Origin: Streptomyces olivochromogenes
GTDB lineage: Bacteria > Actinomycetota > Actinomycetes > Streptomycetales > Streptomycetaceae
NCBI RefSeq assembly: GCF_021538895.1
Contig: NZ_JADDRL010000030.1
Location: 23,736-87,735, forward strand
Direction: 5' to 3'
Length of the DNA: 64,000 nucleotides
Shown: positions 52,931 through 61,939 of the stretch, one piece after another
Position numbering within the stretch: the first letter of the stretch is position 1
Layout of the letters: each line of letters opens with the position of its first letter
The notes under the pieces: generated by a model
Databases searched by the model: none
Seen by the model: only the letters and a program-made list of their open reading frames with translations
What the model was told of the DNA's origin: nothing
Position numbers and translations under genes: made by a program

Positions 52931-53662
52931 ATGACGGGTCAGTGGGAGACACTCGGCGAGGCAGGCGGCATCGAGGCGTACGTGCACCGCCCGACGGGTG
53001 CGGTGCGGGGCGCCGTGGTGGTCTGCTCCGAGCTGTATGGAGTCAACGACTATGTCCGCGGAACCTGCGCGGAGTTGGCGGCGGCCGGGTACACGGCGCT
53101 GGCGCCCGACTACTACTGGCGCAACGCCCGCCGCACCGCACTCGGTTACTCCGCCGAGGAGCGCGAGGACGGCTTGGTGCTGATGCGCGCGCTCGACCGG
53201 GACGAGCTCGTGGCTGACGCTTCCGTGGCACTGGCGGTGGCGCGCGCCGAAGCCGGGGAGCAGGGCGTGGCGTTCCTCGGCCTGAGCATGGGCGGCCACA
53301 TCGCGGTACGGGCAGCGACCGCGCTGAGCTTCGAGTTGGCCGCGGTCTTCTACCCCGGGTGGCTGCTGAACAGCGGTTTCCCACTGGTCGGTCCCGTGCC
53401 CCCGCTGGAGACCACTGAGCGGATCGCCGCGGGCGGCGCCTTCGTGCTGGGCTTTCGCGGCGAGCTGGACCACATCATCGGGGCCGAGGAGTGGGAGCAG
53501 GCCGAGCAGCGACTCACCAAAGCCGAGGTGCCGCACGAGCTGGTGACGTACCCGGGCGCGCGTCACGGCTTCGCCTGCGCCGACCGCCCGGCCGACTACG
53601 ACCCCGAGGCCGGCTCCGACGCCTGGCAGAAGGTGTACGCCGCCTTGGCCTCACACCTCTAG
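52931..53662 (+). CDS. Dienelactone hydrolase-family protein with Ser nucleophile
   Basis: A 243-residue alpha/beta hydrolase. It has the DLH Glu context CSELYGVNDYVRGTC, nucleophile elbow FLGLSMGGHIAV (about residue 118), Asp in FRGELDHI and His in GARHGFACADRP. Classical dienelactone hydrolases have Cys at the nucleophile; Ser here points to another ester or lactone. ATG 52931 follows a GGGGG stretch; GTG 52928 is possible. No chlorocatechol genes are nearby. Confidence 0.9.
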   Translation: MTGQWETLGEAGGIEAYVHRPTGAVRGAVVVCSELYGVNDYVRGTCAELAAAGYTALAPDYYWRNARRTALGYSAEEREDGLVLMRALDRDELVADASVALAVARAEAGEQGVAFLGLSMGGHIAVRAATALSFELAAVFYPGWLLNSGFPLVGPVPPLETTERIAAGGAFVLGFRGELDHIIGAEEWEQAEQRLTKAEVPHELVTYPGARHGFACADRPADYDPEAGSDAWQKVYAALASHL

Positions 53663-53971
53663 GCACGCGTCGGCACGAGGTGGGCCAACCGGCTGGTGAC
53701 CACATAAAGGCACAGTGCCTCGAACACGGCTGTGGCACGCGGCTGCCCGCCCCCGAGCCATGCCCGGTTATCGCTCAGTGCTGCCGAACACGTCAGTCCG
53801 TGGTCGACGCTGCTGTGGCCTCGCGGCAGCGATGCGGGGCGCCTCCACGGCCCGCCCGCAGTCGTATGAAGGCCATCGCGAAGCGGCGGTGCCCGAGTCG
53901 GCACCTCAGGTGACCCGTGAACGCGGCCGGACGGCGGCCAAGATGGACTCAGCCGGATTCGTGGCCCGCAA

Positions 53972-54350
53972 GTGGATCCGTTGCTCGGCGTACGAGACCG
54001 CACCCGCCTGGCGACCGACGCCGACCATCACATAAGAGTGTGGAACATGAGCGCCCGCGAGTTCGTCTCAAGCCACTGCATCAACACAGACGACATCATC
54101 CACGCCGCCGCATTCTCTCCGGACGGCAAACCTTGGCAACCGCCGACCCTTACGGAGTGGCGCTTGGGGACACGTTCTCTGACCGCCGCAGCGGTGACGT
54201 ACTCGCTTCTCGTTCCGATGGCATGCATGGCGTGGCCTTCATCCCGAGGGCTCTCTCCTCGCCGCAGCAACCTCCGACGGCGTCGTGCGGCGATGGCATG
54301 CGGCCTCGGGCCAAGTCGCCAGCGGGCCGGATACCCTACGACGCAAACTG
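53972..54350 (+). pseudogene. WD40-repeat protein remnant, three frames
   Basis: WD40 pieces occur in successive frames: DADHHIRVWNMSAREFVSSH and AAAFSPDGK, then TLATADPYGVALG and GMHGVAFIPR, then DGVVRRWHAASGQVASGP. At least two frameshifts separate them and neither end is complete. Bases 53663-53971 hold nothing recognisable. From 54285 the frame used by the DUF6082 gene is open with coding-like text (ELRQFPTVSRKNLQGLV), so a further piece of unknown origin may fill 54350-54743. Confidence 0.6.
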
Positions 54351-54743
54351 GCAGGCGGCCTCGTGGCGGGTGTGGACGCCGAGCTTCGCCAATTCCCGAC
54401 AGTGTCACGCAAGAATCTGCAGGGGCTGGTAACCAAAGCCCGTTCCGCCAACCCTGCCTTCGCCGCAATTGCCGCATTGGAAAGCAGTGGTAAACAACTG
54501 CCACGCAAGCTCGCTGAAGACCAGAACCGCCCCCCAGGAATCGCGAACGCCTATCGAGGTGCCGGGGTGCGCTACCTCTACGCAACTAGCACCGTCGCCG
54601 CATGCACTGCTCCTGTACCAAGATGCGCGGCTGAGTTCTGCTTGCATCGTGGAACCTTCCGTAAGCCTTCCGTTGAACTCCCGCTCGGATACGGCAAGTT
54701 CATGTCAGTATCACTGCAGACCCGGACGGCGCAGGGAGCAGGC

Positions 54744-55373
54744 GTGGCGAGGACAAGTGGCAGGCGGCGTGACCATGGCCAGTGGACCTATCGACGCTAC
54801 CTCTTGATCGGTGCGGCGCTGCTGGCATTGCTGGCATTCCTCCTCTGCACGCCGCTTGCACTGTTGGCTATTGGTCAGCTCCATCCAGGAGGCTGGGCGA
54901 GATTAAGTGACATAGCGGGTACGTACGGAGACATTGCCACAGTTTTCAGTATGCTGGCGCTTGCCGGAGTCGCCGCCTCCCTAATCCTGCAGGCGCGCGA
55001 CAATACGGTCAATCGGGAATTGACGCACCGTTCCATGCACAGTGAGCTACTGTCCAAGGCTTTGGACGACCCCGGCCTCCGTGCCTGTTGGGGGCCAATC
55101 ACCGGGGATAACGAGCAGGACCGGCAGCACATCTACACCAACCTCATCTTCTCGTTCTGGCGCTCGATGTTCGAAATTGGAATGATCGACGAGGACGAAC
55201 TGAGGGCTCTTTCTGCACAGATCTTCAGCGCCCCACCGGGGCGCAGATACTGGGCCCTGGTTGCAGAGCATCACAGACATCACCACGTATCGGATCATGA
55301 CAGGAGGTTCACCGAGATCCTGGATCGGGAGCACGAGCGAGCCTTGGCCAATCTGGCCGCCCCCGATGCGTAG
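54744..55373 (+). CDS. DUF6082-family membrane protein
   Basis: A 209-residue protein; GTG 54744 follows GGGAG. Two hydrophobic helices (YLLIGAALLALLAFLLCTPL; VFSMLALAGVAASLILQA) flank LSDIAGTYGDIATV, and a helical cytoplasmic domain follows with HSELLSKALDDPGLRACWGP and YTNLIFSFWRSMFEIGMID. This matches the Streptomyces DUF6082 family. The next gene starts two bases after its stop. Role unknown; a signalling or conflict-system link is suggested by the neighbour. Confidence 0.78.
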   Translation: MARTSGRRRDHGQWTYRRYLLIGAALLALLAFLLCTPLALLAIGQLHPGGWARLSDIAGTYGDIATVFSMLALAGVAASLILQARDNTVNRELTHRSMHSELLSKALDDPGLRACWGPITGDNEQDRQHIYTNLIFSFWRSMFEIGMIDEDELRALSAQIFSAPPGRRYWALVAEHHRHHHVSDHDRRFTEILDREHERALANLAAPDA

Positions 55374-55375
55374 CT

Positions 55376-55849
55376 GTGAGCAGCGGAGCCTTCCGGGCGA
55401 GCGGCCTCGCGCGCTGCCCGGCACAACCGCGCCTGAATCTGTATCACGACATTGCGTTGGGTCAGGCTAGGCATTCTTTCCGGAATGCTCAGTGGGCAAG
55501 CGCGGCAGGTTTTGCGCTGCTGGTGAGCTTCGTAGTGGTGGCGTTGAAGGCGAGCACGATCACTGGAGCCGTCGTGGCAGGGAGCCTGGGTGCAGTGTCG
55601 GCTGCGCTCGCCGGCTATGTGAGCCGCACTTTCGTGAAGTCCGCCGAGGCCGCTGCGGTGCACTTGCATGCGTACTTCGAACAACCGCTGTAGTTCTCGC
55701 GATATCTGGCCGCTGAGCGGGTGGTCAGAGACTGCGGGCTCGATGAGGCAAAGCGAGCCGATGCCTTGGCCGTCCTGGTTCAGGCGATGGTCACAGGACC
55801 ACAGCCCCAGGTGAGAAGGACAGACGAGTCGCCGGGAAACGCCCTTTGA
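55376..55849 (+). pseudogene. TRADD-N-associated-type two-helix membrane protein, interrupted by TAG
   Basis: GTG 55376 opens a frame with LNLYHDIALGQARHSFRNAQ, helices ASAAGFALLVSFVVVALKAS and VVAGSLGAVSAALAGYV, then SRTFVKSAEAAAVHLHAYFE. A TAG at 55691 stops it after QPL, yet the same frame continues FSRYLAAERVVRDCGLDEAK for 52 codons to a second stop at 55849. Relatives I recall have Glu at that position, so a GAG-to-TAG change is likely. The family occurs with bacterial TRADD-N/death-domain systems. The truncated 105-residue form keeps both helices. Confidence 0.65.
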
Positions 55850-56061
55850 TCCGGTAGTACGCATGATGGTCTTCAGAAAGTTCGCGTCGTGGGCCTGCCA
55901 GCCTCGGTCACGGCCTTCGCGTCACTCCGAACTGGGCTCAGTGCGGTGGTCCAGTCCGTGACGATCGCCTGCTGCGCCACGCCCCTGTGCCACCGGACGT
56001 CACTGCGACGTCTTGGGTCTCCGTTCGGTTCCCGCAGCCCCCGAGGACAAGCAGCAGAGCC

Positions 56062-56475
56062 TCAGCGGATGCCCGAGTCGAAGGAGATGACGATCATGGT
56101 GAACCGGCCGCCCTTGACGGTGACGGACACCGGTTGGGCGATCGGGGTCATGGCGCCGGTGAGGTTGGTGGGGCGGATGGTGTAGGTGCCTGGCGGCAGC
56201 GAGATTCGGAAGTGGCCGTCGGCATCGCTGGTGGTCTCGGCGACCGTCCGTTCCGGGCTGCCGCCGGTGATGGTCAGCCGGGCGCGCAGGGGCCGGTCGG
56301 GACAAGGGCTGTCCTCGCGAACCATCGGGCAGCCGCCGTCGACCAAGGTGCGGCCCTTGATCCCGGAGTCGGACGGGGTCGGCGATCCGGCCCCGTGAGA
56401 GTCCCCGCATCCGGCAGCCGAGAGCGCGACAGCCAGCGCCAGGACGGCGAGCACGGTGCGAAGGGGACACTTCAT
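56062..56475 (-). CDS. Lipoprotein with carboxypeptidase-regulatory-like fold
   Basis: A 137-residue lipoprotein: lipobox SAAGC near residue 23, then a single beta-sandwich with TTSDADGHFRISLPPGTYTI, the signature of carboxypeptidase-regulatory/CNA-B-like domains, and VTVKGGRFTMIVISF. ATG 56475. Probably a surface adhesion or structural module. Bases 55850-56061 hold no gene. Confidence 0.82.
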   Translation of the reverse strand: MKCPLRTVLAVLALAVALSAAGCGDSHGAGSPTPSDSGIKGRTLVDGGCPMVREDSPCPDRPLRARLTITGGSPERTVAETTSDADGHFRISLPPGTYTIRPTNLTGAMTPIAQPVSVTVKGGRFTMIVISFDSGIR

Positions 56476-56587
56476 ACGGGTTGGACTTCCCACGTTGCTG
56501 GTCGGTTCCGTCGGTTGGCATGGCCCGGGGCCGGGCGGAGCGGGTTCCCGCCCGGCCCCAGGTTGCTTGCTGCAGGTGCGGGTGATG

Positions 56588-58189
56588 CTAGGAGAACAGA
56601 ACGTTGTGCGGCTCGGGGTAGGCCCCGGCGGCGCCGCAGTTTCCGCCCTTCATTGCGTAGCCGGCGGCGACCCAGCGAGTCGGGTCGGCCTTGTAGGCGC
56701 GGACGGTGAGGTAGTCGCCCCAGCGGGGCAGGCCGGCGTAGGTGCAGGTGTTGCCGGCGCCCCACAGGTAGTAGTTGGGGCTGGTGTCGATGGCGTTGGC
56801 GGGCTGGGAGTTGATTCCGCTGCCGGGGTAGTAGTGGGCGCCACCGGTGCCGCCGCCCCAGGCGAATTCCAGGCCCACCCGGCCGAGTGAGTTGGGTGCG
56901 AGCGAGGCGAACTGGATGGCGCCCCAGCTGCCCCACAGGTCACCGGAGCCGTTGAGGTTCTTGTCCGATTCGTTGAACCACACAAACCGCGTGTAGGGGA
57001 ACGGGTGGCTGGCGTCCTGCTTCGCGTTGAAGGAGAAGCCGATGAGCCCGCCGGCCCGGTAGGCGCCCAGGACCCGGGAGTCGGCGTACTGACACCAGTT
57101 GGTCACCACACCGTCGGTGCTGGCGCAGTTCTGTCCGCTGTTACGGGTGTAGAAGCCGTACGAGGGAACGGTGCGGTCCCACCAGGAGTAGTTCCCGGAG
57201 TTCTCCGGCCACGCGAACACGCGGAAGGAGCTGCCGTTGGTCTGGCCCCAGTTGCTGCCCCAGTACAGGGTGTCGGTCGACCCGGGCACCAGCTTGAAGG
57301 TGAGGTTGTCCGTACGGGTCAGATAGCTGTAGTTGAAGCCGCTGCAGGTGCTCATCGGGCTCTTCGGTAGTCGTAGCAGCCCGGCACCGCTTCCCCCGCC
57401 GCTCGGGAAGAAGTTGGTGGAGATGTTGACGTTGCTGTTGCTGATCGACATGTCGTTGAAGTCCAGCGCCGTGGTGTTCGCCAGACCCATCCAGCTCGGG
57501 GTGATGTTCCAGTAGCACCAGCCGGTGTACGCGCCCGAGCCGGACGCCGAGGCGTTGGCGATCACCAGGTGGTCACTGAACTGCAGCAGCCAGAACTGCC
57601 GGCCGGTCGCCGGATCGTACTGGGTCACCTGGTCGCAGCAGAACCCTGACCCGAACAGCGAGTAGGGGTCGAGGTAGGACCAGGTCGCACCGTTGTCGGT
57701 GGAGCGGGTGGCATACCAGTTGCCGGTCTGGAAGATATTGGAGCCGTTGGCGTCGGTGCTCGGCTCCTGTGTCGACGACAGGTATGAGGCGCCTCCCGAT
57801 ATCCCGGACGTCGGTATGGCGCTGTCCCGCACCACGCTGGCGAAGGACCGCACCGAGGACGGACCAGCGACCGCGGCACCGAGCGGAGCGTGCCTGGGCT
57901 TGGGCCCCGGCTTACCCTTGTCCATGGTGTCTTCGTCGTACAGCCGGGCGTTGAGCTGGGCGAGCTCCTCGGCCGTGTACTGCCGCGGCTTGGTGGAGAC
58001 GGCAGCCGTCACCCGATCACCACTGCCGGTCGCCGCCCGGGCGGCACTGCCGTCGCCGTGCGGGGCGGCGGACGCGGGCGTGGACTCGATGCCTGCCAGC
58101 CCGAACGACAGGATCAGGAGCACGACCGCCCAGACGGACAGTCTTCGCCACCTGGACCCGGCCAGCGGCATGCGGATGGAACCGGACAT
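56588..58189 (-). CDS. Large secreted protein of unknown function
   Basis: A 533-residue exported protein. ATG 58189 follows AAGGGGGGA and opens a signal peptide with core LSVWAVVLLILSFGLAGI, cleaved near ASAAP. The mature part is rich in Ser, Asn, Trp and Tyr with several Cys (FGSGFCCDQ, YTGWCYWNITPSW, NWCQYADSRVLGAYRAG) and ends YLTVRAYKADPTRWVAAGYA. The strand-rich, aromatic-rich text and ATRSTDNGATWSY (an Asp-box) suggest a propeller. No catalytic motif recognised. It is 112 bases downstream of the lipoprotein gene on the same strand. Confidence 0.75.
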   Translation of the reverse strand: MSGSIRMPLAGSRWRRLSVWAVVLLILSFGLAGIESTPASAAPHGDGSAARAATGSGDRVTAAVSTKPRQYTAEELAQLNARLYDEDTMDKGKPGPKPRHAPLGAAVAGPSSVRSFASVVRDSAIPTSGISGGASYLSSTQEPSTDANGSNIFQTGNWYATRSTDNGATWSYLDPYSLFGSGFCCDQVTQYDPATGRQFWLLQFSDHLVIANASASGSGAYTGWCYWNITPSWMGLANTTALDFNDMSISNSNVNISTNFFPSGGGSGAGLLRLPKSPMSTCSGFNYSYLTRTDNLTFKLVPGSTDTLYWGSNWGQTNGSSFRVFAWPENSGNYSWWDRTVPSYGFYTRNSGQNCASTDGVVTNWCQYADSRVLGAYRAGGLIGFSFNAKQDASHPFPYTRFVWFNESDKNLNGSGDLWGSWGAIQFASLAPNSLGRVGLEFAWGGGTGGAHYYPGSGINSQPANAIDTSPNYYLWGAGNTCTYAGLPRWGDYLTVRAYKADPTRWVAAGYAMKGGNCGAAGAYPEPHNVLFS

Positions 58190-58498
58190 GCGGAAATCCC
58201 CCCTTGATGATGGGCGAATGGATGCACGACGACATCGATCGCCACTCCCCCACACGTGCTGGGCAGAGCACTGCCGCCGCACGGCAGCGAACCTAGCGAT
58301 CCGTGACCCGCCCCACCAAGAGCCTCAGGGAAAGAACCGAAATAGGTCCGAATTCCCTTGCTGTGAAAGGGAACTACAGCATCAGCGGGCCCGAAAGGCG
58401 GCGGCAGTCACGCCGCCTTGGGGGCCGCAACAGCGCATCACAGCCAAATCTCTCCATCCACGTGGACGGGGTACGCTCGGCCGCTTCCAGTGCACCGC
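58190..58498. other. Intergenic region
   Basis: It separates two minus-strand genes. It carries the ribosome site of the secreted-protein gene and presumably its promoter. No gene, hairpin or repeat stands out. Confidence 0.4.
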
Positions 58499-59221
58499 TC
58501 ACATGAGAGGGCGATTGGAAGAGTCGTACTCATCCGCGATGTTGAAGACGCTGGCACAGCGCGGGCATTCCGCCTGGCCGAAGAGATGGGTGATTCCGTC
58601 GGCAAGCACAACTTGCCCATCACGGACGACGGTCGCGTGCATCCAACGACCGGTGCCGGAGAGGCCCTCTGAGGGTGCCGGCCTCAGGTCACGTCGGTCC
58701 ACGTCGCCCAGGTTCCAGTCCCGGATCGCTGAATAGCGTCCGTAACTACCGATGGCGATCGTCACCTCTACAGCACAGTGAGGGCAGGCGACCTGGTAAA
58801 AGTCGTCCGAGAAGTCCCCCAGAACCGCACTCCAGTGGTAGTGCCCTTTGGCCGCGATCAAGTCGCGGAAGGTCGCGAGGTAGTCGTCCGGCCGCGACCG
58901 CAGGTGCCGATCGAGCAACCCACAGAACTCCGCGATCGCTTCGGCACAGCCCGGCAGCAGATCGTCGCAGCCGTGGCCCCCTGCCGAGCACCGGACGATC
59001 GCCCCAGCCAGCCCGCGCGCCCTCGCACTCCCCGAAGCCAGACGCACCAGACGCGGCAGTGCTGCAAAACTGGCGGGGAACACCAAGTCGCGCTCGAGGA
59101 CCAGCCGGTACCCCAACTCATCCCACGCCGCGTCGTCGTCCTCGCGCTCGGCCCGCGCCAGGAGCTCAGGGACGCGAGCGACGTCCCCGTAGCAGTCGTA
59201 CATCTGTGCCCAGTTCAACAC
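58499..59221 (-). CDS. Hypothetical helical-repeat (HEAT-like) protein with Cys pairs
   Basis: A 240-residue protein; GTG 59221 is the likeliest start because recognisable sequence begins with LNWAQMYDCYGDVARVPELL. The helical N-terminal half (YRLVLERDLVFPASFAALPR, LVRLASGSARARGLAGAIV) resembles actinomycete HEAT-like proteins encoded near toxin-immunity loci. The C-terminal half has two CxxC-type pairs (VACPHCAVE; AECPRCASVF) that could bind zinc. Function unknown. Confidence 0.65.
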   Translation of the reverse strand: MLNWAQMYDCYGDVARVPELLARAEREDDDAAWDELGYRLVLERDLVFPASFAALPRLVRLASGSARARGLAGAIVRCSAGGHGCDDLLPGCAEAIAEFCGLLDRHLRSRPDDYLATFRDLIAAKGHYHWSAVLGDFSDDFYQVACPHCAVEVTIAIGSYGRYSAIRDWNLGDVDRRDLRPAPSEGLSGTGRWMHATVVRDGQVVLADGITHLFGQAECPRCASVFNIADEYDSSNRPLM

Positions 59222-59249
59222 CTGAGCATCTAACCGCCCTGAGCTGCCG

Positions 59250-59471
59250 GTGGCGACTCCGCATCGGCTCGCCGACAGAGGCCGCTGGGAAGAGGCTCTC
59301 TCCTGGAGTAAGCGGGCTGCAGCACGAGGCAACCAAGAGGTAGTGGCACTGGCTGTGGTCTGTCTTGAGGAACAAGGCCGCACGGCTGAGGCCGAGCAGT
59401 TGGCGCATTACGGGTGGAACACACGCTTCGAGATTGCCCGACCTTGGCGACTGCAGGACCCAGCGCCGTAG
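59250..59471 (+). pseudogene. TPR-like C-terminal fragment
   Basis: The reading RLADRGRWEEALSWSKRAAA, then VALAVVCLEEQGRTAEAEQL and AHYGWNTRFEIARPW, is one and a half tetratricopeptide repeats and a tail typical of Streptomyces TPR proteins. The upstream repeats are absent and no start has a ribosome site. Probably a remnant. Confidence 0.4.
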
Positions 59472-59746
59472 TTGGCCCCAACAGCCTCAGCGAACCTCCA
59501 TCAACGCACACCTGCGTTGTCCTACTCGCCGACCAGCGTGGCCACGACTGGGTGCAGACGCTCAAAGTTTGGGGGTGGGGTCGCGGCTGTAGCCGCACTG
59601 TCTGCGGGCACGTGAGCGCCCGCTCCGGTCGCGTCCATCGGTTGGGACGCCCTACCCGAGCCGCGTCTGGGCGCCACTGGTCAGTGGTAGGTGCTGATGG
59701 CGGCGAGATACAGGGCGCAGGTGGTGCTGGCAGCTCCACCGCCGAG

Positions 59747-59769
59747 TAGGTCGTCTCTTTCGGATCTTG
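59747..59769 (+). repeat. 23-bp direct repeat, left copy
   Basis: TAGGTCGTCTCTTTCGGATC-TTG matches 60637-60659 at all but two or three bases. The pair brackets the gene at 59995-60639 and looks like the end of an IS5-type element. Bases 59472-59746 hold no gene. Confidence 0.5.
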
Positions 59770-59994
59770 CCGGTCAAAGCCCGCGTCGTCCGGTGCCACG
59801 GGGTCTCCCCCGTCTCCCCAGGCCCGCAGGGCCGGGGGGAAGCATCGGCGTGTTGGCGGGGCGCCTGCGTACTGGACGTACTTGGTGCTCCGCCGACGCG
59901 GCGAGGTGCGGTGCCGAGCGGTGCGGGTCGGGCAAAATCCGGAAGAGACGGCCTGGGGCCTGCGTTGTCGGTGGCCCGTGGCACAGTGCACCGC

Positions 59995-60639
59995 ATGAAC
60001 GAGGACATGCACGGCGCCGCGCTGATCGACCGGGTGATCGAACGGGTCCGGGAGCAGGGCTGGCCCACCTGCGACGCCCCGGACCTCGATGAACCGGTGC
60101 CGCTGGCGCCGGAGGTGCTCGACCGGCTGAGGCTGCCCGGCGGCCGGCCGCTGCCGCCCAGCCTGCGCCGCTGGCTGGCCTTCGACGGCTCCTGGCTCGC
60201 CGACGTCGGCTGGTACGAGGACCCGGCTGAGCCCGTCCTCGGCGACCGGGGGCTGGGGGCGACGGCGGAGTGGATGTACGGCTCCTGCGGCGGCATGGCC
60301 GCGATGTTCGGCGATTTCGAGGAACTGCTGCCCGCCGTGTGCCTGCCGCTTGTTGGCGGTAGCGACTCGCGCCGCCTGCTCTACCTGGGCTCGCCGGACT
60401 CCACGGGCGAGTACCCGGTGCTGGTGACCGATATCGACGACCTGCCGTACGTGGCCGTGATGTACCCCGGTCTCGACGTGTACCTCGCGGACCTCGCCGA
60501 CGTCCTGGACCTGGACTTCGACACCTACACCTCGCTCGCCGCGCATCCCGAGTACGCCGCGCGGATGGCCGAGCACGCGCAGAACACCGGACTCGGCCCG
60601 GACGGACTGGAGTTCCACGAACTCGGCCTCTTCGACTAG
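59995..60639 (+). CDS. SUKH/SMI1-KNR4-like hypothetical protein
   Basis: A 214-residue acidic soluble protein; ATG 59995. LPPSLRRWLAFDGSWLADVG is the hallmark stretch in which SUKH proteins place a Trp/Phe-rich helix and strand, and YPVLVTDIDDLPYVAVMYPG and VYLADLADVLDLDF follow. SUKH members are commonly immunity proteins against secreted nuclease toxins. No toxin is next to it, so it may be an orphan. Direct repeats flank it. Confidence 0.6.
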   Translation: MNEDMHGAALIDRVIERVREQGWPTCDAPDLDEPVPLAPEVLDRLRLPGGRPLPPSLRRWLAFDGSWLADVGWYEDPAEPVLGDRGLGATAEWMYGSCGGMAAMFGDFEELLPAVCLPLVGGSDSRRLLYLGSPDSTGEYPVLVTDIDDLPYVAVMYPGLDVYLADLADVLDLDFDTYTSLAAHPEYAARMAEHAQNTGLGPDGLEFHELGLFD

Positions 60640-60659
60640 GTCCTCTCATTCGGATCTTG
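60637..60659 (+). repeat. 23-bp direct repeat, right copy
   Basis: TAGGTCCTCTCATTCGGATC-TTG begins inside the stop codon of the SUKH-like gene. See the left copy at 59747. Confidence 0.5.
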
Positions 60660-60674
60660 GCAGTTCACCGGAAT

Positions 60675-60705
60675 GGCACTCCCAGCTCCTGGGGCTGGGA
60701 GTGCC
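60675..60705 (+). terminator. Hairpin terminator after the SUKH-like gene
   Basis: GGCACTCCCAGC and GCTGGGAGTGCC pair perfectly over a seven-base loop, 35 bases after the stop. There is no T run, which is common for Streptomyces terminators. Confidence 0.6.
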
Positions 60706-60818
60706 CCGACGCCGTGCGCCTGCGGATTCCTGAGGGCGAAGTCCTGGGCGTGTCCGCCGGGCGGCCGAGGGCGTAATCCGGTGGCTACTCTCTCGGCAAC
60801 GTCCCTAGGGTCGCTGGG

Positions 60819-61040
60819 ATGACACACAACACTGTTGACCCGGCGACGATCACACCGGAGATGGCTGCTCAGATCCGCACGTGGCGATGCGATGAGGACT
60901 ACTCCTGGCGCGCTGTGGCCCAGGCCGCGTGCGACCTGTGGGGCTCCGAATGGGGCAGCAACCAGCTCTTCGGCGAAGACCTCTGCGTGGCCGCAGCGAA
61001 GCTGCTGGGCGAAAATCCCTACCGGGAACCTTGGAACTGA
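60819..61040 (+). CDS. Small conserved hypothetical protein
   Basis: A 73-residue protein: ITPEMAAQIRTWRCDEDYSW, then AVAQAACDLWGSEWGSNQLF and GEDLCVAAAKLLGENPY. I recognise it as a small protein conserved across Streptomyces, without assigned function. Its helix-turn-helix-like spacing (YSWRAVAQAA) could suit nucleic-acid binding, but this is weak. Intact, beside an IS5 copy. Confidence 0.7.
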   Translation: MTHNTVDPATITPEMAAQIRTWRCDEDYSWRAVAQAACDLWGSEWGSNQLFGEDLCVAAAKLLGENPYREPWN

Positions 61041-61049
61041 CGCTTCTCA

Positions 61050-61903
61050 GATGGCTTCTCTCGGAGAGGCGAGCGGACCAGATGAAGATGCCGGCGATAT
61101 GAAGTCCGGCTCGGAAGACGGTGGCGGTCTTCTCATAGCGGGTTGCCATGCCGCGCCAGTTCTTGAGGCGGTTGATGCACCGTGCGACGGTGTTGCGTCG
61201 TTTGTAGGCCTCGCGGTCGAACGTAGGTGGACAGCCTCCTTGGTGGCCTTTGCGCCTGCGGTCGGCGACTTGATCGGCCGGCTGGGGAATCACCGGCCGG
61301 ATTCCTCGCCTGCGAAGGTGCGCGCGGATGGCAGGGGAGGAGTAGGCCCGGTCCGCCAGGACCACCAGGGGCCGTGTGCGTGGCCGGCCGACCGCTCTGG
61401 GCACGCGCAGCGCGGCCATGACGTGCTCGAACGCGGGCGCATCATTCGCCTGACCGGGCGTGAGGACACAGCACAGCGGTCGGCATCGGCCGTCCACGGC
61501 AAGGTGGATCTTCATTGTCAGACCCCCACGGGAGTGCCCGATCGCGTGGTGGCCGGGCTCAGTGGCCGGGCTTCCTTTTGCGGGCCCCGGCCGCGTGCTG
61601 ATGGGCGCGGACGATTGCGGAATCGACCGCGACGACCCAGTCCAGGTCTCCCTCGGCATCGCCAGGGCGAGCAGGGCATTCAAGACCCGCTCCCACGTAC
61701 CCGACTCGGATCGGCCGCTCCGTTGGGGTCAAGGCGGGGGTCGAACGGGGGGCACCGGTCCGGGTCCGCCACCGTATGCCGTCCATCAGCTGCCGCCGTG
61801 TCCATACCGGCGGACGACCCGGCTTCATGCCCTGCGGCAGCAACGGCTCCGGCCGGGCCCACTGGCCGTTTGTCAGATCACCACGCCCACAAAGCCTGAT
61901 CAT
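61050..61903 (-). pseudogene. IS5-family transposase, frameshifted
   Basis: ATG 61903 begins LCGRGDLTNGQWA and GRPPVWTRRQLMDGIRWRTR. A deletion and shift after TRTGAP removes the WRDVPERYGPW segment; VVAVDSAIVRAHQHAAGARK then carries the first Asp. A second frame supplies HSRGGLTMKIHLAVDGR, VVLADRAYSSPAIRAHLRRR and AYKRRNTVARCINRLKNWRG to the end FRAGLHIAGIFIWSA. Some IS5 elements use a programmed shift, but the internal loss indicates a dead copy. The transposase end reads on past its usual stop. Confidence 0.82.
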
Positions 61904-61939
61904 TCACGACCAAGATCCACTTTCGCAACACCCCCTGGT

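Noticed and set aside
61050..61903. An active IS5 element using programmed frameshifting
   Set aside because: Besides the frame change, the WRDVPERYGPW region is missing between the two frames, so no shift can restore a full transposase.
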